In this document: positions 10,130-20,225 of the stretch, one piece after another
How the letters are laid out: each line of letters opens with the position of its first letter
How positions within the stretch are numbered: the stretch's first letter is position 1
From: Semisulcospira habei
Lineage: Eukaryota; Mollusca; Gastropoda; Semisulcospiridae
Length of the DNA stretch: 64,000 nucleotides
NCBI GenBank assembly: GCA_036245525.1
Contig: BTPG01000005.1
Span: forward strand, 1,041,575 to 1,105,574
Direction of reading: 5' to 3'
Program-made: the position numbers and the translations under genes
The notes under the pieces: generated by a model
What the model was told of the DNA's origin: nothing
Database searches by the model: none
What the model saw: the letters and a program-made list of their open reading frames with translations, nothing else

Positions 10130-10857
10130 CCTGGTTGCAGTGACTGTGGTTTTTGTCAATCTCCATGTCTCTGCTCCATATAGGAGAACTGCTTTTACAT
10201 TGGAGTTGAATATCCGGACTTTGGTGTGTTGTGACAGCTCTCTGGAACTCCACACTTTTTTCAACTGGAGAAAGGCTGCTCTGGCTTTACCGATTCGTGC
10301 TCTGACATCTGCATCAGTGCCGCCTTTTTTTGTCTATGATGCTCCCGAGATAGGTGAAGGACTCCACCTCCTCCCAACGGGGTGCCAGCAAGCAAGACTG
10401 GTTCTTCCCTGGTTGCGTTCAGCCTCATTGTCTTTGTTTTCTGTTTGTGAATGGTGAGGCCCACTTGAGACGAGATGTCAGCAAGCCTCGTGGTCTTGTC
10501 CTGCATTTGTTGATGAGTGTGGGACAGTAATGCCAAGTCGTCTGCAAAATCGAGGTCGTCAAGCTGTGTCCACAGTGTCCACTGTATTCCACTTCGTCTG
10601 TGCTCTGTGGTCCTCTTCATGACCCAGTCTATGGCCAGTAGGAAGAGGAACGGAGACAGCAGACACCCCTGCCTGACACCAGTTCTGACCTGGAGCTCTC
10701 TGGTGAACTGCCCTTCGTGGATCACGCGACATGTCATCGACATGCCATCATAGCTACTCTTGATCAGGCGGACGAGCTTTGTGGGTACACCGTAATGTCG
10801 TAGGAGTTTCCACAGAGTACTTTCATCTGTTTGATCGGAACATCGGTCTTTAAACAA
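10130..10857 (-). pseudogene. LINE reverse transcriptase fragment (family L2), 5' truncated
   Basis: The minus-strand frame 10857-10261 reads LWKLLRHYGVPTKLVRLIKS, then the RT motifs GVRQGCLLSPFLF and LDFADDLALL (FADD catalytic site), then VGLTIHKQKTK. After a frameshift near 10320 it continues in another frame with VRIFNSNVKAVLLYGAETWR (10230-10160). It is cut at 5' near 10830, where RT sequence gives way to unrelated codons. The 3' domain (LWERT..., RKRGRPRNTW) present at 15826-16165 is absent here. It is non-functional. Confidence 0.85.
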
Positions 10858-11971
10858 CTCGATTAAGAACGTGAAACTTACACAGGCTTCTCCTTATCAG
10901 TCGTATTGCCTTGAACGAAAGGGAAAGGTCCGTGTAGCCTAAAGAATACTTTTCCTCGCCCAAGTTAAGCTCGTGTGGCACAAACGACTAGACTGATCTA
11001 ACTTGAGTTAGTCCACCATTAGGTGGATACAATGGGGCAGGAAAACTGGTCTATGTACATATGGCCCTCTTCTACATTTAAAAACAAAATTACTAGAAAC
11101 TTATAATTACTCTGGATCTAAATGGTCGTTAGACCACTCTTTCACTGACATTTCTCGGAATTCACGGCGTGGAGAGCCGGCTAGGGTCTGTTTGCAGTTG
11201 GATCAGTTTTCCACTCTCCCAGATTTGAACCAAGATGCATATCACATAAGGGACGTATGCCTGATGATCGCCCTGGCAACTCTAATTCAGAATCGAAATT
11301 TTTCGAAAGAGACATCCTCTGCGCCATGAAATTATTATACAGTCGTAAATTTATGCGTTTATGCAAAGATACGACAACAGAGTAATTCAGCTTACCTTGT
11401 TTCTTCATTGGGAAAAAGGAAAACTGATATGCCGGTGAAACTTGGCTTGTAGCGGTCGTTCGAACAAGAAATTGCGCTGCAAAAGTCAGACCATTGCCTC
11501 CTTCGGTCAGCCACGATTGGACATGATTACAAGGGAGAAAACTCACAAAGCGCGTCCTCTCACTCTCGGGGCGAGTGATTTGTCTTATAATGTATTGTCT
11601 TTGAGCCTATGAAACAAAAGTGAAACTCATATCACGTAAAATATAAAATTACGTAAAAACTAAAACTTACGTCATGACAAATGACGTTTGACAAATCAAT
11701 GACGCCTATGTTCTGCGCCTACCTAGAACGCACTCACGCATTGGCAGATCTGCGATACTTTTTCAATAGGAGATAATTCAACATCAGAATTAGGTCAAAG
11801 ACAAAAGGTAGAGACCACTGACAGCGAGGACAGCTCTCATATAGAAGGGACTTTGTGGGCTATGGTTTATCCCATCTTGTTTATATTCTAAATCATTCGT
11901 CAATCGATACAACTGGTGACACAGACTCGTGCAATGAAATGCAAGGTGACGTCCGTCAACACATAAGGTCC
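10858..11971. other. intergenic, nothing recognised
   Basis: The open frame 11546-11181 (minus, 121 codons) has no recognisable motif. No repeats stand out. Confidence 0.35.
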
Positions 11972-12018
11972 CAAACTGGCTGTCTCCCTCGATCGGAGAT
12001 TCGAGGGAAACCAGTGTG
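11972..12018. repeat. family C hairpin, partly deleted
   Basis: ACTGGCTGTCTCCCTCGAT pairs with TTCGAGGGAAACCAGTGTG. The loop is shortened (CGGAGA) compared with the GCTACCGCT type. Confidence 0.7.
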
Positions 12019-12022
12019 TTTG

Positions 12023-12352
12023 AATACAATGGCGCTGTATTTCCTGAATGCTCATGATGGAACCTAATCTTTGGGCTGTCGGTAGCGCTTTTTGTCGGCG
12101 ATGATTCCTGTCGGAAGGGTTAGAGTAGGGTCCTGTCGGAAGGGTTAGAGTAGGGTCCTGTCGGAAGGGTTAGAGTAGGGTCCTGTCGGAAGGGTTAGAG
12201 TAGGGTCCTGTCGGAAGGGTTAGAGTAGGGTCCTGTCGGAAGGGTTAGAGTAGGGTCCTGTCGGAATCATCGCGACAAAAAGCGGTACCGACAGCCGAAG
12301 GATTAGGTTGCATCATGAAACATTCAGGAAGAAAAACACCATTGTATTTAAA
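12023..12352. mobile_element. family D foldback with a 25-bp tandem repeat in its loop
   Basis: Arms: AACCTAATCTTTGGGCTGTC GGTAGCGCTTTTTGTCG at the left, inverted CGACAAAAAGCGGTACCGAC AGCCGAAGGATTAGG at the right. Outside these, pairing continues imperfectly (CAATGG...TTCCTGAATG against CATTCAGGAAG...CCATTG). The loop holds about six copies of GTCGGAAGGGTTAGAGTAGG GTCCT (12113-12262). Confidence 0.8.
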
Positions 12353-13123
12353 ACTACCGGGACCCTTGCAGTGAATCGAGACCCACACCCACATCTAAAT
12401 TAAATCCTCCCCCCCCCCCCCCTTCCGCCTTCCCCTTCTGTCACTCGGAGTAAAAAGAGGTAGCAGAAACAGGCTGCGGCAGTTCATAAGAAACCAGAAG
12501 TGCTGTACATCACAAACAACACGCTGCCACGAAGACTGGCTCAACAGTGAGGAGGACTCCCAACAACGAACGAGAGGGAAGCGACTACGTGCACCACAAT
12601 TATGGCACAGACAATGCTCCGTCCAAACATCTCCAAGAGGCATAGACTTTCATGAGCCCTCACATGCTTCTTGCAGATGTTTGGAGTGCATGCCACAAGC
12701 TGGTTATTTGCTAGGACTTCGCTCTTGTTGGTTGTTGAGAGTCTTTCGTTTCAACGAAACCTCACGAACATGTGTAGGAACAGGCCGGGAGGAGGGGGGA
12801 GGGGGTGGCTGGCTCCACAAAATGAATGAATGTGTAAAGGAGTGGGGTGGGGGGTGTAGGGGGGTGGGGTGGGGAGGGGTGGGGGAATGGGCGAGGTGGG
12901 CAAAGAAAAACCCCGTATATATTTAGATTTTTATGTCAGTCATTTTGGAGGAGGTTGGACGACTTTAACCTCCCTCCCTCCTCCCCCCCCCCCGACAGTC
13001 GCCTGCGCTGCCCCCCTCCCCCCTCCCCCTGTAGTTTGAAATTTTAGCCTGAAAAGTGACAGGTCAGACACACCAGGCCACCCCCACGGCCCCCGCCCAC
13101 CTCCACCAGTGAAAAATACCTTC
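12353..13123. other. intergenic with poly-C, B' hairpin and G-rich tracts
   Basis: Poly-C lies near 12408. A B'-type hairpin (CCAAACATCTCCAAGAGGCA / GCTTCTTGCAGATGTTTGG) is at 12615-12680. A G-rich simple stretch is at 12785-12900 and a C-rich one at 12965-13035. No gene. Confidence 0.5.
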
Positions 13124-13305
13124 TTAACTCATTCTAGCCCAGACACACCACAGCAAGATGAGGATCGACCATGAAAGTTCAAGGGTGATGCCAGAATAGC
13201 TTGGCGCCTACGGGCGCCAAGCTATTCTGGCATCAACCTTGAACTATCATGGTCGATCTCTGTCCTGCACTGCAATGCAGTCTTCAGAAGACAACGGCAA
13301 CATAT
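13124..13305. mobile_element. family A' foldback, right end lost
   Basis: Starts TTAACTCATTCTAGCCCAG. The central hairpin is intact (GGTGATGCCAGAATAGCTTGG on the left arm; one arm mismatch at CATCAACC). The right subterminal part GTCTTCAGAAGACAACGGC is present but the terminal GGGGTAGAATGAGTTAA is missing. Confidence 0.8.
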
Positions 13306-13344
13306 AAGCTAGTGTAGTTGTTGTCTACAACAGGGTCTGTACAT

Positions 13345-13720
13345 CAAATCTCGCGCTCACCCTGTGGGTGTCGGTAACGGTTTTTGGCGAGGTGATTCCT
13401 GCAAGAATACTGAACAACATCCTGACATCCTCGCCTCGACAAAACCCGCTGTTGACAGTCAAAGGGTAAACAGGAGGACTGGCTGTATATGTGTAGAGCA
13501 CGGATAGTACAAGGGTGGTGCCTAGTGCCACTGAGATTCGCCTGGCGTCTCCCTGGTTACCCTTGAGCTGCACGGTCGATCCAGCTCCCGTTGTAGATAG
13601 TTTATCAGAGCTGAATAAATCAGTGATGCATACGAAGTGCCCAAATGCATGCTCCTTTACTGATCAGTGTTCGGAACACACTGCGGGCAGCGAATCGAGG
13701 GGAGACAACCAGTGTGTGCT
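13345..13720. repeat. cluster of degraded D, A and C hairpin pieces
   Basis: 13355-13400: D arm (GTGTCGGTAACGG...GAGGTGATTCCTGCA). 13497-13585: A-like remnant (CAAGGGTGGTGCC...CCTGGCG...TACCCTTGAGCTGC). 13672-13715: C right arm (GCAGCGAATCGAGG...ACAACCAGTGTG). Confidence 0.55.
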
Positions 13721-13911
13721 CTGAATATAGAGAGAGTGCCGTGGGATTTATGTTTCCCTTTTACGTCAGAGAGGTCAGGGATCGACTCGAAAACCAATCT
13801 ATCAAGCCAGCTAAGCGGACACTATGTCCATCAACACCTACCCTCCATTTTCCAAGAGCCCATCACCGAACGCTCGAAAACACTTCACGAACAAGCAGCC
13901 AACAAGAGACC

Positions 13912-14110
13912 TGCAAGAGGCATCGATTCTCATGAGCCCCCACCAACATGGGGGCACATGAAAATCAGTCTATGCCTCTTGCAAATGGACAGTGTTCGTT
14001 GAAAATCTTTGAACACTACCATATAAATGAGGCCAAACACGAAGCATTTCTTCTCACGAGTCCCCTCGGAATGCTGGGCCCATGAAAATCTATGACCCTT
14101 GCACCGTGTC
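13912..14110. repeat. family B hairpin plus degraded second copy
   Basis: 13912-13985 pairs CTGCAAGAGGCATCGATTCT with its partner near CAGTCTATGCCTCTTGCA around CATGAGCCCCC. 14050-14105 has a weaker version (CCTCGGAATGCTGGGCCCAT). The rest to 14440 is unassigned. Confidence 0.55.
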
Positions 14111-14439
14111 GTGGCTGAGGGCGTGCACGTGCAAACCAGCAAGGTCAAACCCGTCACAGTGGTCTGCTGTAATCTGCAAGAGGCATTGATCTTCATTAAA
14201 ATGCCCGCACGCTGCCGGCGCTAACGAGAACCCACGCCTCCTTCTGGTCCAAACGTAAACTGAGAAGAACAAGGAATGCAACATCACCGAAAACACTAGA
14301 GTTTCCGATAATTCCCATAATGTTTGCACATCATTATTTGCTCGTCAGGGCATAAGCCTAACGTCCAAATAAAGGGACCCTTTCAAACGCGACACGCGTC
14401 AATGATGTGTACCGGCTGTGAGAAAAAGGCAGACCACGA

Positions 14440-14520
14440 TACATGTAGTTCGAGAGTAGTGCCAGGCTAGCCTGGCGCCTTTTCACCCTAGAACTACTAT
14501 CACAGTCAATTGTTGTCTGT
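14440..14520. mobile_element. family A remnant with a deleted hairpin tip
   Basis: Left arm GTAGTTCGAGAGTAGTGCC to CTGGCGCC, right arm only CACCCTAGAACTACTATC. Most of the right arm is gone. Confidence 0.6.
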
Positions 14521-14624
14521 AGTGTCTTAACCACTTCCCAGCCAATGGATGCATGTTAGTTTAACACATTTAACTTCACAGCCACATTTTAGCCGCATCA
14601 GTTACACCTTCGTTGCCGATGTTT

Positions 14625-14892
14625 CGCCCGTCTCTTCCCGAATATGACGCAAAACTGCTGCTAATGCAAGCACATCATCATCACTGTCAAAACTAGCAGC
14701 CATTTTGCAGAACAGGAAGCTGTTTACGACCTTGATCTTCGGTTCAGTCAAACCGGTCACCTAAGCCGGGAACGTGTGGCAGAGTACACGTTTTTGTAGT
14801 CCCCCGGCCCGATCACACTGACTCCGAAACGGTTCTGGAACTGACTGCTCGAGACTGAATCGGCCTCAAAATCGGCATGTGTGGCGGGGCCT
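14625..14892 (-). mobile_element. family H TIR element, 5' truncated copy
   Basis: An inverse-oriented relative of 39282-39795. It shares the internal stretch GCAAAACTGCTG...CACATCATCATCACTGTC and the end GGCATGTGTGGCGGGGCCT followed by TAA at 14893-14895. The other terminus is missing. Confidence 0.7.
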
Positions 14893-14939
14893 TAATTTTT
14901 TAGTCGCCTGCTCAGCGTTAAACCCAAATAACTAACAAA

Positions 14940-15326
14940 TTGGTCTCAGCAAGAGGCTACAACGTGGTCTCGACTGCGGGGGCTCCTGAGAATCTATGTC
15001 TTATGTGGTTGAATCGTGTTGCCTTTTTCTCGGCAGTAAAGGGTAATTGTGTTAAAACGAAACCAGGAAAGACTGGACCAGTGCACGTGCCCTCAGACGA
15101 AAGAGTCCTTGGTTCCAGTCAATAGTTTCATCCTTGGTCTTAGACAAAACCGGCCCCTGAGTCCGTCCAACCTAGCTATTTACCTCTCTTGCCTCTCATC
15201 CTTGAAAACTATAACCTCACCAGGATTTGTTTTGTTTTTTTTTAATTCTGATTACTTCACGATTCAAACTTAGTACTTCTCTCAGGTACTGCTATACATC
15301 CTGTACCTCATAAATTTCATGCAGAT
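14940..15326. repeat. degraded family B piece and unassigned DNA
   Basis: 14945-15050 has AGCAAGAGGCTACAA, GCGGGGGCTCCTGAGAATCT and the B downstream motif TTTTCTCGGCAGTAAAGGG. The remainder shows nothing. Confidence 0.45.
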
Positions 15327-15386
<60 letters not shown>

Positions 15387-15446
15387 CGTGTTTGTGTGTG
15401 TGTGTGGGTGTATGTGTGTGCGGCGCGCGCACGTGCGTGCGTGCGT
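15327..15446. repeat. (GT)n microsatellite
   Basis: About 29 GT units, then interrupted GT/GC. Confidence 0.95.
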
Positions 15447-15534
15447 GCATGTGTGTGTGATGTTATTATTTTTCCTGTATATAATGATGCTATTGGGTGT
15501 TGTATGTAATTTTTTTTTTTTTTAGTTTCCGCTT

Positions 15535-15630
15535 TTTATGCTGTAGATGTTAGCAACGGCAAGTTTGCGAAATGACGATTTGTTTTCTGTCAAAACTTTC
15601 AACCGTTGAAAAATAAAGTGCCATCATCAT
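15535..15630 (+). mobile_element. retroposon 3' end module T (AACGG...CCGTTG(A)AAAATAAAG)
   Basis: GCAACGGCAAGTTTG, CAAAACTTTCAACCGTTG, then AAATAAAG and a (CAT)n tail. It is the same 3' module as at 34214 (plus), 47567 (minus) and 49399 (minus). Confidence 0.65.
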
Positions 15631-15675
15631 CATCCTTAAAGATTTTAAGAAGCTCTACTCCGGCCCCAAGTCAGG

Positions 15676-15745
15676 CATCAACCCACGCTGGCTGCCTGCG
15701 TCGATTCGCCAACGAATCGAGGGACACAACCAGTGTGACATGCAT
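15676..15745. repeat. family C hairpin, divergent
   Basis: Left arm CACGCTGGCTGCCTGCGTCG ATTCG, right arm CGAATCGAGGGACACAACCA GTGTG, short loop. Confidence 0.65.
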
Positions 15746-15825
15746 CCTCATAGCGGTCGCGCCGCTTACCTCTTCACGGATAATGAACGCAGATTGTGTT
15801 TGTGAAATCTCTGTTAATTATTGAG

Positions 15826-16165
15826 CGCCACCAGAGAAGATCAGCAACGTCAGACTCTGGGAGAGAACAGAGCAGATAACAGCAGAGAATGAAATTGGGC
15901 GAAGAAGATGGGGATGGATTGGTCACAGTATGAGAAAGCCAGCTTCCAGTATCACTAGGCAGGCATTGTCATGGAACCCCCAGGGAAAGAGGAAAAGAGG
16001 TAGGCCGAGAAACACCTGGCCCCGTCGAGACCTCCAAGCAGACATCAAGATACTGGGAACCACCTGGAGTAAAATCGAAGGAGAAGCACAGGACAGGAGT
16101 CGCTGGAGGTCTCTCGTCGACGGCCTATACCCGGGGAGGGGTGACAGGCGTAAGTAAGTAAAGAG
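15826..16165 (+). pseudogene. LINE C-terminal fragment (family L2), 5' truncated
   Basis: The plus frame from 15840 reads ISNVRLWERTEQITAENEIG, RRWGWIGHSMRK, ITRQALSWNPQGKRKRGRP, DRSRWRSLVDGL and stops near 16160. This is the terminal domain of LINE proteins of the same type as the fragment at 10.1-10.9 kb, which lacks it. It is followed by a (TAAG)n tail (16150-16163), which fixes this as a genuine 3' end of a 5'-truncated insertion. Confidence 0.85.
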
Positions 16166-16205
16166 CCCACGCCGTCCAAGGAACATGGATTTAAACAGTT
16201 GTCAG

Positions 16206-16340
16206 CAAGAGGCATAGATCCTCATGAGCCCCCGCAGTCGCGGGGCTCATGAGGATCTATGTCTCTTGCAGTTGGGTTCACGTTTTCTCGGCAGTGGCCG
16301 ATAAGCAGGCCATACCATACCTCAAACCCGCCTGCAGCTG
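16206..16340. mobile_element. family B hairpin with its downstream module
   Basis: Near-perfect hairpin 16206-16270 (GCAAGAGGCATAGATCCTCA TGAGCCCCCGC and inverse, differing by one G deletion at the tip). It is followed by the family tail TTTTCTCGGCAGTGGCC. Confidence 0.8.
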
Positions 16341-16892
16341 CAAAGACACATGGAGATCTGTGCCTCCAGCAGACGAAATTTACTGAATGAGGCCCTGTCT
16401 GGGACTGAGGCCCCAAGGGTGCAATGGAGTCGCCTTCCCGCCCAACGGGTCCAGTCAAGATACCGGCGACGTGAATGATGGTCCGAAAACAGATAAACGC
16501 CGGGAGCTGGTCTACATGTCTGCGCTACACGCCATTGGGCGCCATTACATATCGCAGGCCAGAGACGAATCAATGCGAGGAGTCAGACACTGTACACTTA
16601 CTACACACTGGCTCTAGACCAACACGTTGACCGCCGCCAATCGCGTAAAATGCAGAGAAGAACCCAACAAGAAAGAAAAGACTTACAAAAGACAGCTACA
16701 ACACAATACAGACAAACAAGAGCACATAAATGAAAAGAAAAGGGGAGACTGCCAGTGCTAATATTTTAGGAAGATTACAAAGTAAAGAAGGTAAAAGCGC
16801 TGTCAGGGGAGAGAAGTGTGCATGATCGACCAGTGATCATTGATCTACTTGGTCAAAGCACAAAAAAAAAAAAGGTAGGAAAGAGGGGGTGC
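16341..16892. other. intergenic, nothing recognised
   Basis: No motif or repeat. The opposing short open frames have no resemblance to known proteins. Confidence 0.35.
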
Positions 16893-17395
16893 GCTAAGAA
16901 AGTGACTGAAAGCAATGCATATGGAAGCCCCCCCCCCCCCCCCAAGGGGGGCGTATCACATTCACATATCCCACTGTTCCAGCCACTCGGTGCATGGAAA
17001 TTTAAATCTAGGTCCCCCAAGGGGGGTCCAGATATTTAGCCGACTGCAACCCCTTCCCCCCTTTTGGTAGGTTCTCTCTTAGGGTGCATGGAAATTTAGC
17101 TCTAGGTGGAGGCATGGAATGTATGCCCCTGCAGACACCACAGTAAAATGTGGCTGTCTTTGCAGGTAGGCAAAAGTTCCTGCCTTCCACCAGTATGCCG
17201 AATGGTGTGCTGACGAGGTCGCCAAGACCGAAACAGCTGTCCACACCGGCTAAATATATGGACCCCCCTTGGGGGACCTAGGTTTAAATTTCCATGCACC
17301 GAGTGGCTGGAACAGTGGGATATGTGATACGCCCCCCTTTGGGGGTGGGGGTGGGGGGGCTTCCATACGCATTGCTTTCAGTCACTCCAAAGTGA
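16893..17395. mobile_element. 500-bp foldback element with 150-bp arms
   Basis: The left arm 16893-17042 (GTGACTGAAAGCAATGCATA, a C-run, GGGGGGCGTATCACATTCAC, CCACTCGGTGCATGG) is inverted at 17243-17392. The 200-bp spacer has an unrelated sequence with a second GGTGCATGGAAATTTAG near 17080. No transposase or clear target duplication. Flanking AAAGTGACT/AGTGACT may be part of the arms. Confidence 0.8.
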
Positions 17396-17584
17396 CTAGG
17401 ATGCTAGCGGAGCATCTTGTTCAGTGGCCGGCGCAGGATTAAGCTCACTCATGCAACGGACACCAAGCGTTTCCACACGCCATCTCGGCACAACCAGGCG
17501 CAAAGAATCGATTGCCTAAAGTCACCGAGAAGTCAGTCCGCGGCACTTATGTACGGTAAAAAAAAAAAAAAAAAAAAAAATGGG

Positions 17585-17668
17585 CCCGACCCAGTGATTA
17601 AACGCTCTTCGGCCCGACCCAGTGATTAAACGCTCTTCGGCCCGACCCAGTGATTAAACGCTCTTCGG
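17585..17668. repeat. 28-bp tandem repeat, 3 copies
   Basis: GCCCGACCCAGTGATTAAAC GCTCTTCG repeated three times after a poly-A tract (17560-17580). Confidence 0.9.
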
Positions 17669-18179
17669 GCGGCCGACATCGGCCTTCGCCGGCCAGCCCG
17701 TCCAAGATGGTGGACACTCAGTTGTGACCCCTTTCGGCTGCCAGTGCGGCGCTAGCGTAGAGTGGGATTGATGCCAGTACATCCCTTAACTTGAGACCAA
17801 GAAATATTTTTGTCCAATAATTCAACACACGTCTCAAACGAGATCTAACAACGATATAGCAAATTTCAAAAATGATCACAAAACAGAGTCGTAGCGCCAA
17901 ACATGTACAAAAAACGAGCAACCACGAGACAGGAAAACTCTATGAACCCACATTGTTAATTAACACGGCCCACGCGAGCCCATCCTTATTGTCACCTTAC
18001 ACAAATGCGTAAGAGCACAGTGCCTAACTAAGCCAAACAGCGAGGCTGACATAAACACAGGGGAAGGTACAAGAGAGACTTTCTGAAGGATGAGACGTGC
18101 AAAACGAGACACAGAACCAACTGATCAGACAGACAATGGAGCCCCCGAAAACGGGAGTAAACGAACGCCGTAAGAGAAC
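17669..18179. other. intergenic, nothing recognised
   Basis: Becomes increasingly A-rich towards the C-rich block. Confidence 0.35.
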
Positions 18180-20225
18180 GGTAATAAGCCGCAAGACAAC
18201 CACCCCCCCCACCGCCCCCCCCTCCTCATTTAGCCCTCCCCCTTTCACATACCCCATACCTCTCCTGCCTCCCCTCACCTCCCCACCTTCCCCCCGTCCA
18301 TTTCTTCCTCCTATATGCTAGCCATGACGTAACCAATCAACGACCTTACGATAATCAACACTCTCTCATCCCCCGCACCCCCACCAACATCACATACCCA
18401 TAAAGCCCATCGCCGCCCCTCAAACCCCCACCCCCATCCACAGCCCAAAAACAACCCCTTGTTCAATCTTGACACAAACGGCAATTCCCACACCCTGACC
18501 CCAATCCACCGATCCTCCCCCCCTTCACCATTTACTATCCACACAACGATTCACGCTATATGCTAAACTCACACTCATCCTAGTTCCATCCACTCTACAA
18601 AGACATCCAGCTACCACTAAATAGCATCCTTCTTCTCCAAATACCAAAGCCAACCATACATTAGTCCACCTACCTAGTCACCGTCTCCAAACCCCCCCCG
18701 CCCAGCCCCCTAAACCCCTAAGCGCAAGATCTTCCTGACTCACTTCTCCCCCCTCCCATTCGTCACTCCCTCCACCCTTTACTTCCTCTTCTGACCATCC
18801 CCCTCGCATGCGGACTCACAACGCAAACCCAATTCCTCCCCACACCCCTATCGTTTTGCTCTCCTATCCCTTGCCCCCAACCATCGCAACCCCAAAATGC
18901 CCCAACCCCCACCTACCATGGGAAAAAAAAAAATCCGCCAAATATTCCTTACACATCCAACACCCAGCGATCTTGGGGCGCCCTTCCTTAGTTGCCCTCG
19001 TCTACCTTTAACTGTGCACAGCAGATACATCCCGTGCCTTTATAACCCACCCAAACCATTCCTAAACCCACCAGACCTAACAAAAACACCCCACACTGTT
19101 ACACATCCCACAACACCAAAAAACTCCGAAGATCCGTCCCCCGGGTCCTTTGGCATCCACCCTGGCCACATACTTGCCCAACCCACACACGCTCCGTGAC
19201 ATAACACCCCCCCCAAATCTCACCCGGGCTCCCATTACAACATCACGCAGCCACACCAGCCTTGTCCGCGTCCGCCTTCCCCCCTCCGCCCACTCCCCTC
19301 ACAACCGGCAGAATATTTCCTCCTTCCTCTAAGGTCCTGCCACCATTTTCACATGCCAGTTAGCCCTACTCCTTCACACACAGCCCCGCTCGCGCCGTCA
19401 ACACTGACCCCACACACTCCGCCCCCCCCTCCCCCCGCCACCCCCCCCCCCCTTCTACACCTAATCCACCATCACCACTCCACTGACGTACTTTTGCGAT
19501 CCCATCCCCTGCGTCACTCTTTCTTATTCTCCCCCCCACCCCTGCCTCCGCCGCAAACCCCCCCCCTCCCCCGGCCCCCCTACCCTCCCCATTCTACATC
19601 CCATCTCAACCCCTGTCCTACCCCCCCCCACCCCACACCCCTCACCTCCCATCCCATACCTCCCCCTTCCCACCCCCCTCCCCCCTCCTTTACCCCTCTC
19701 ATCCCCCCCCCCACCCAGAGTCAACCTCTCTACCCATGAGCCCCCCCCCCCCTCCCCCTCCCTCCACCGCCCCCCCACTACCCCTCCTCTCCCCCCCCTT
19801 CCACCCCAGCGTGCAGATCCACTACCCACAAAACGTCTACCCCAGGATCCTCCCCCCGACGCAGCCCCCATCACCCCCACCAACCGGGACCTCCTCCATT
19901 CCTATGCCGACATCGCCCCAACTCATGCATCACTTACCCTTCCGTAACTCGTTCCAACTTCTCTCCCCTCTCCATCTGGCCCCCCACCCCCCCCGCCAAG
20001 CCCCCCCCCCTCCCCGTCCCCTCCACGATACTCCTCCCTATCGCGCGCCCCCCCTCTCCATTCTATACTACCTTGTACCTCGCAGCCTGCCGTCACATCC
20101 TCCACCCTAACTCCTTCCCGCTCCCGACCACACTCACTCTCCTCCCTTCCCATCCTCCACCTCCCCCCTCCCTCCACTCTCCTCACCATAACCCCCACTC
20201 CCCTCCCCCCCCCTATCCCCACGCG
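18180..20225. other. C-rich, G-poor block
   Basis: About 2 kb made mostly of C, A and T on the plus strand with long C runs. For example 19541-19740 has only about ten G. There are no stop-free frames of interest other than proline-rich shadows, and none of the window's repeat families occurs. It could be real polypyrimidine-like DNA or low-quality consensus. Confidence 0.7.
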
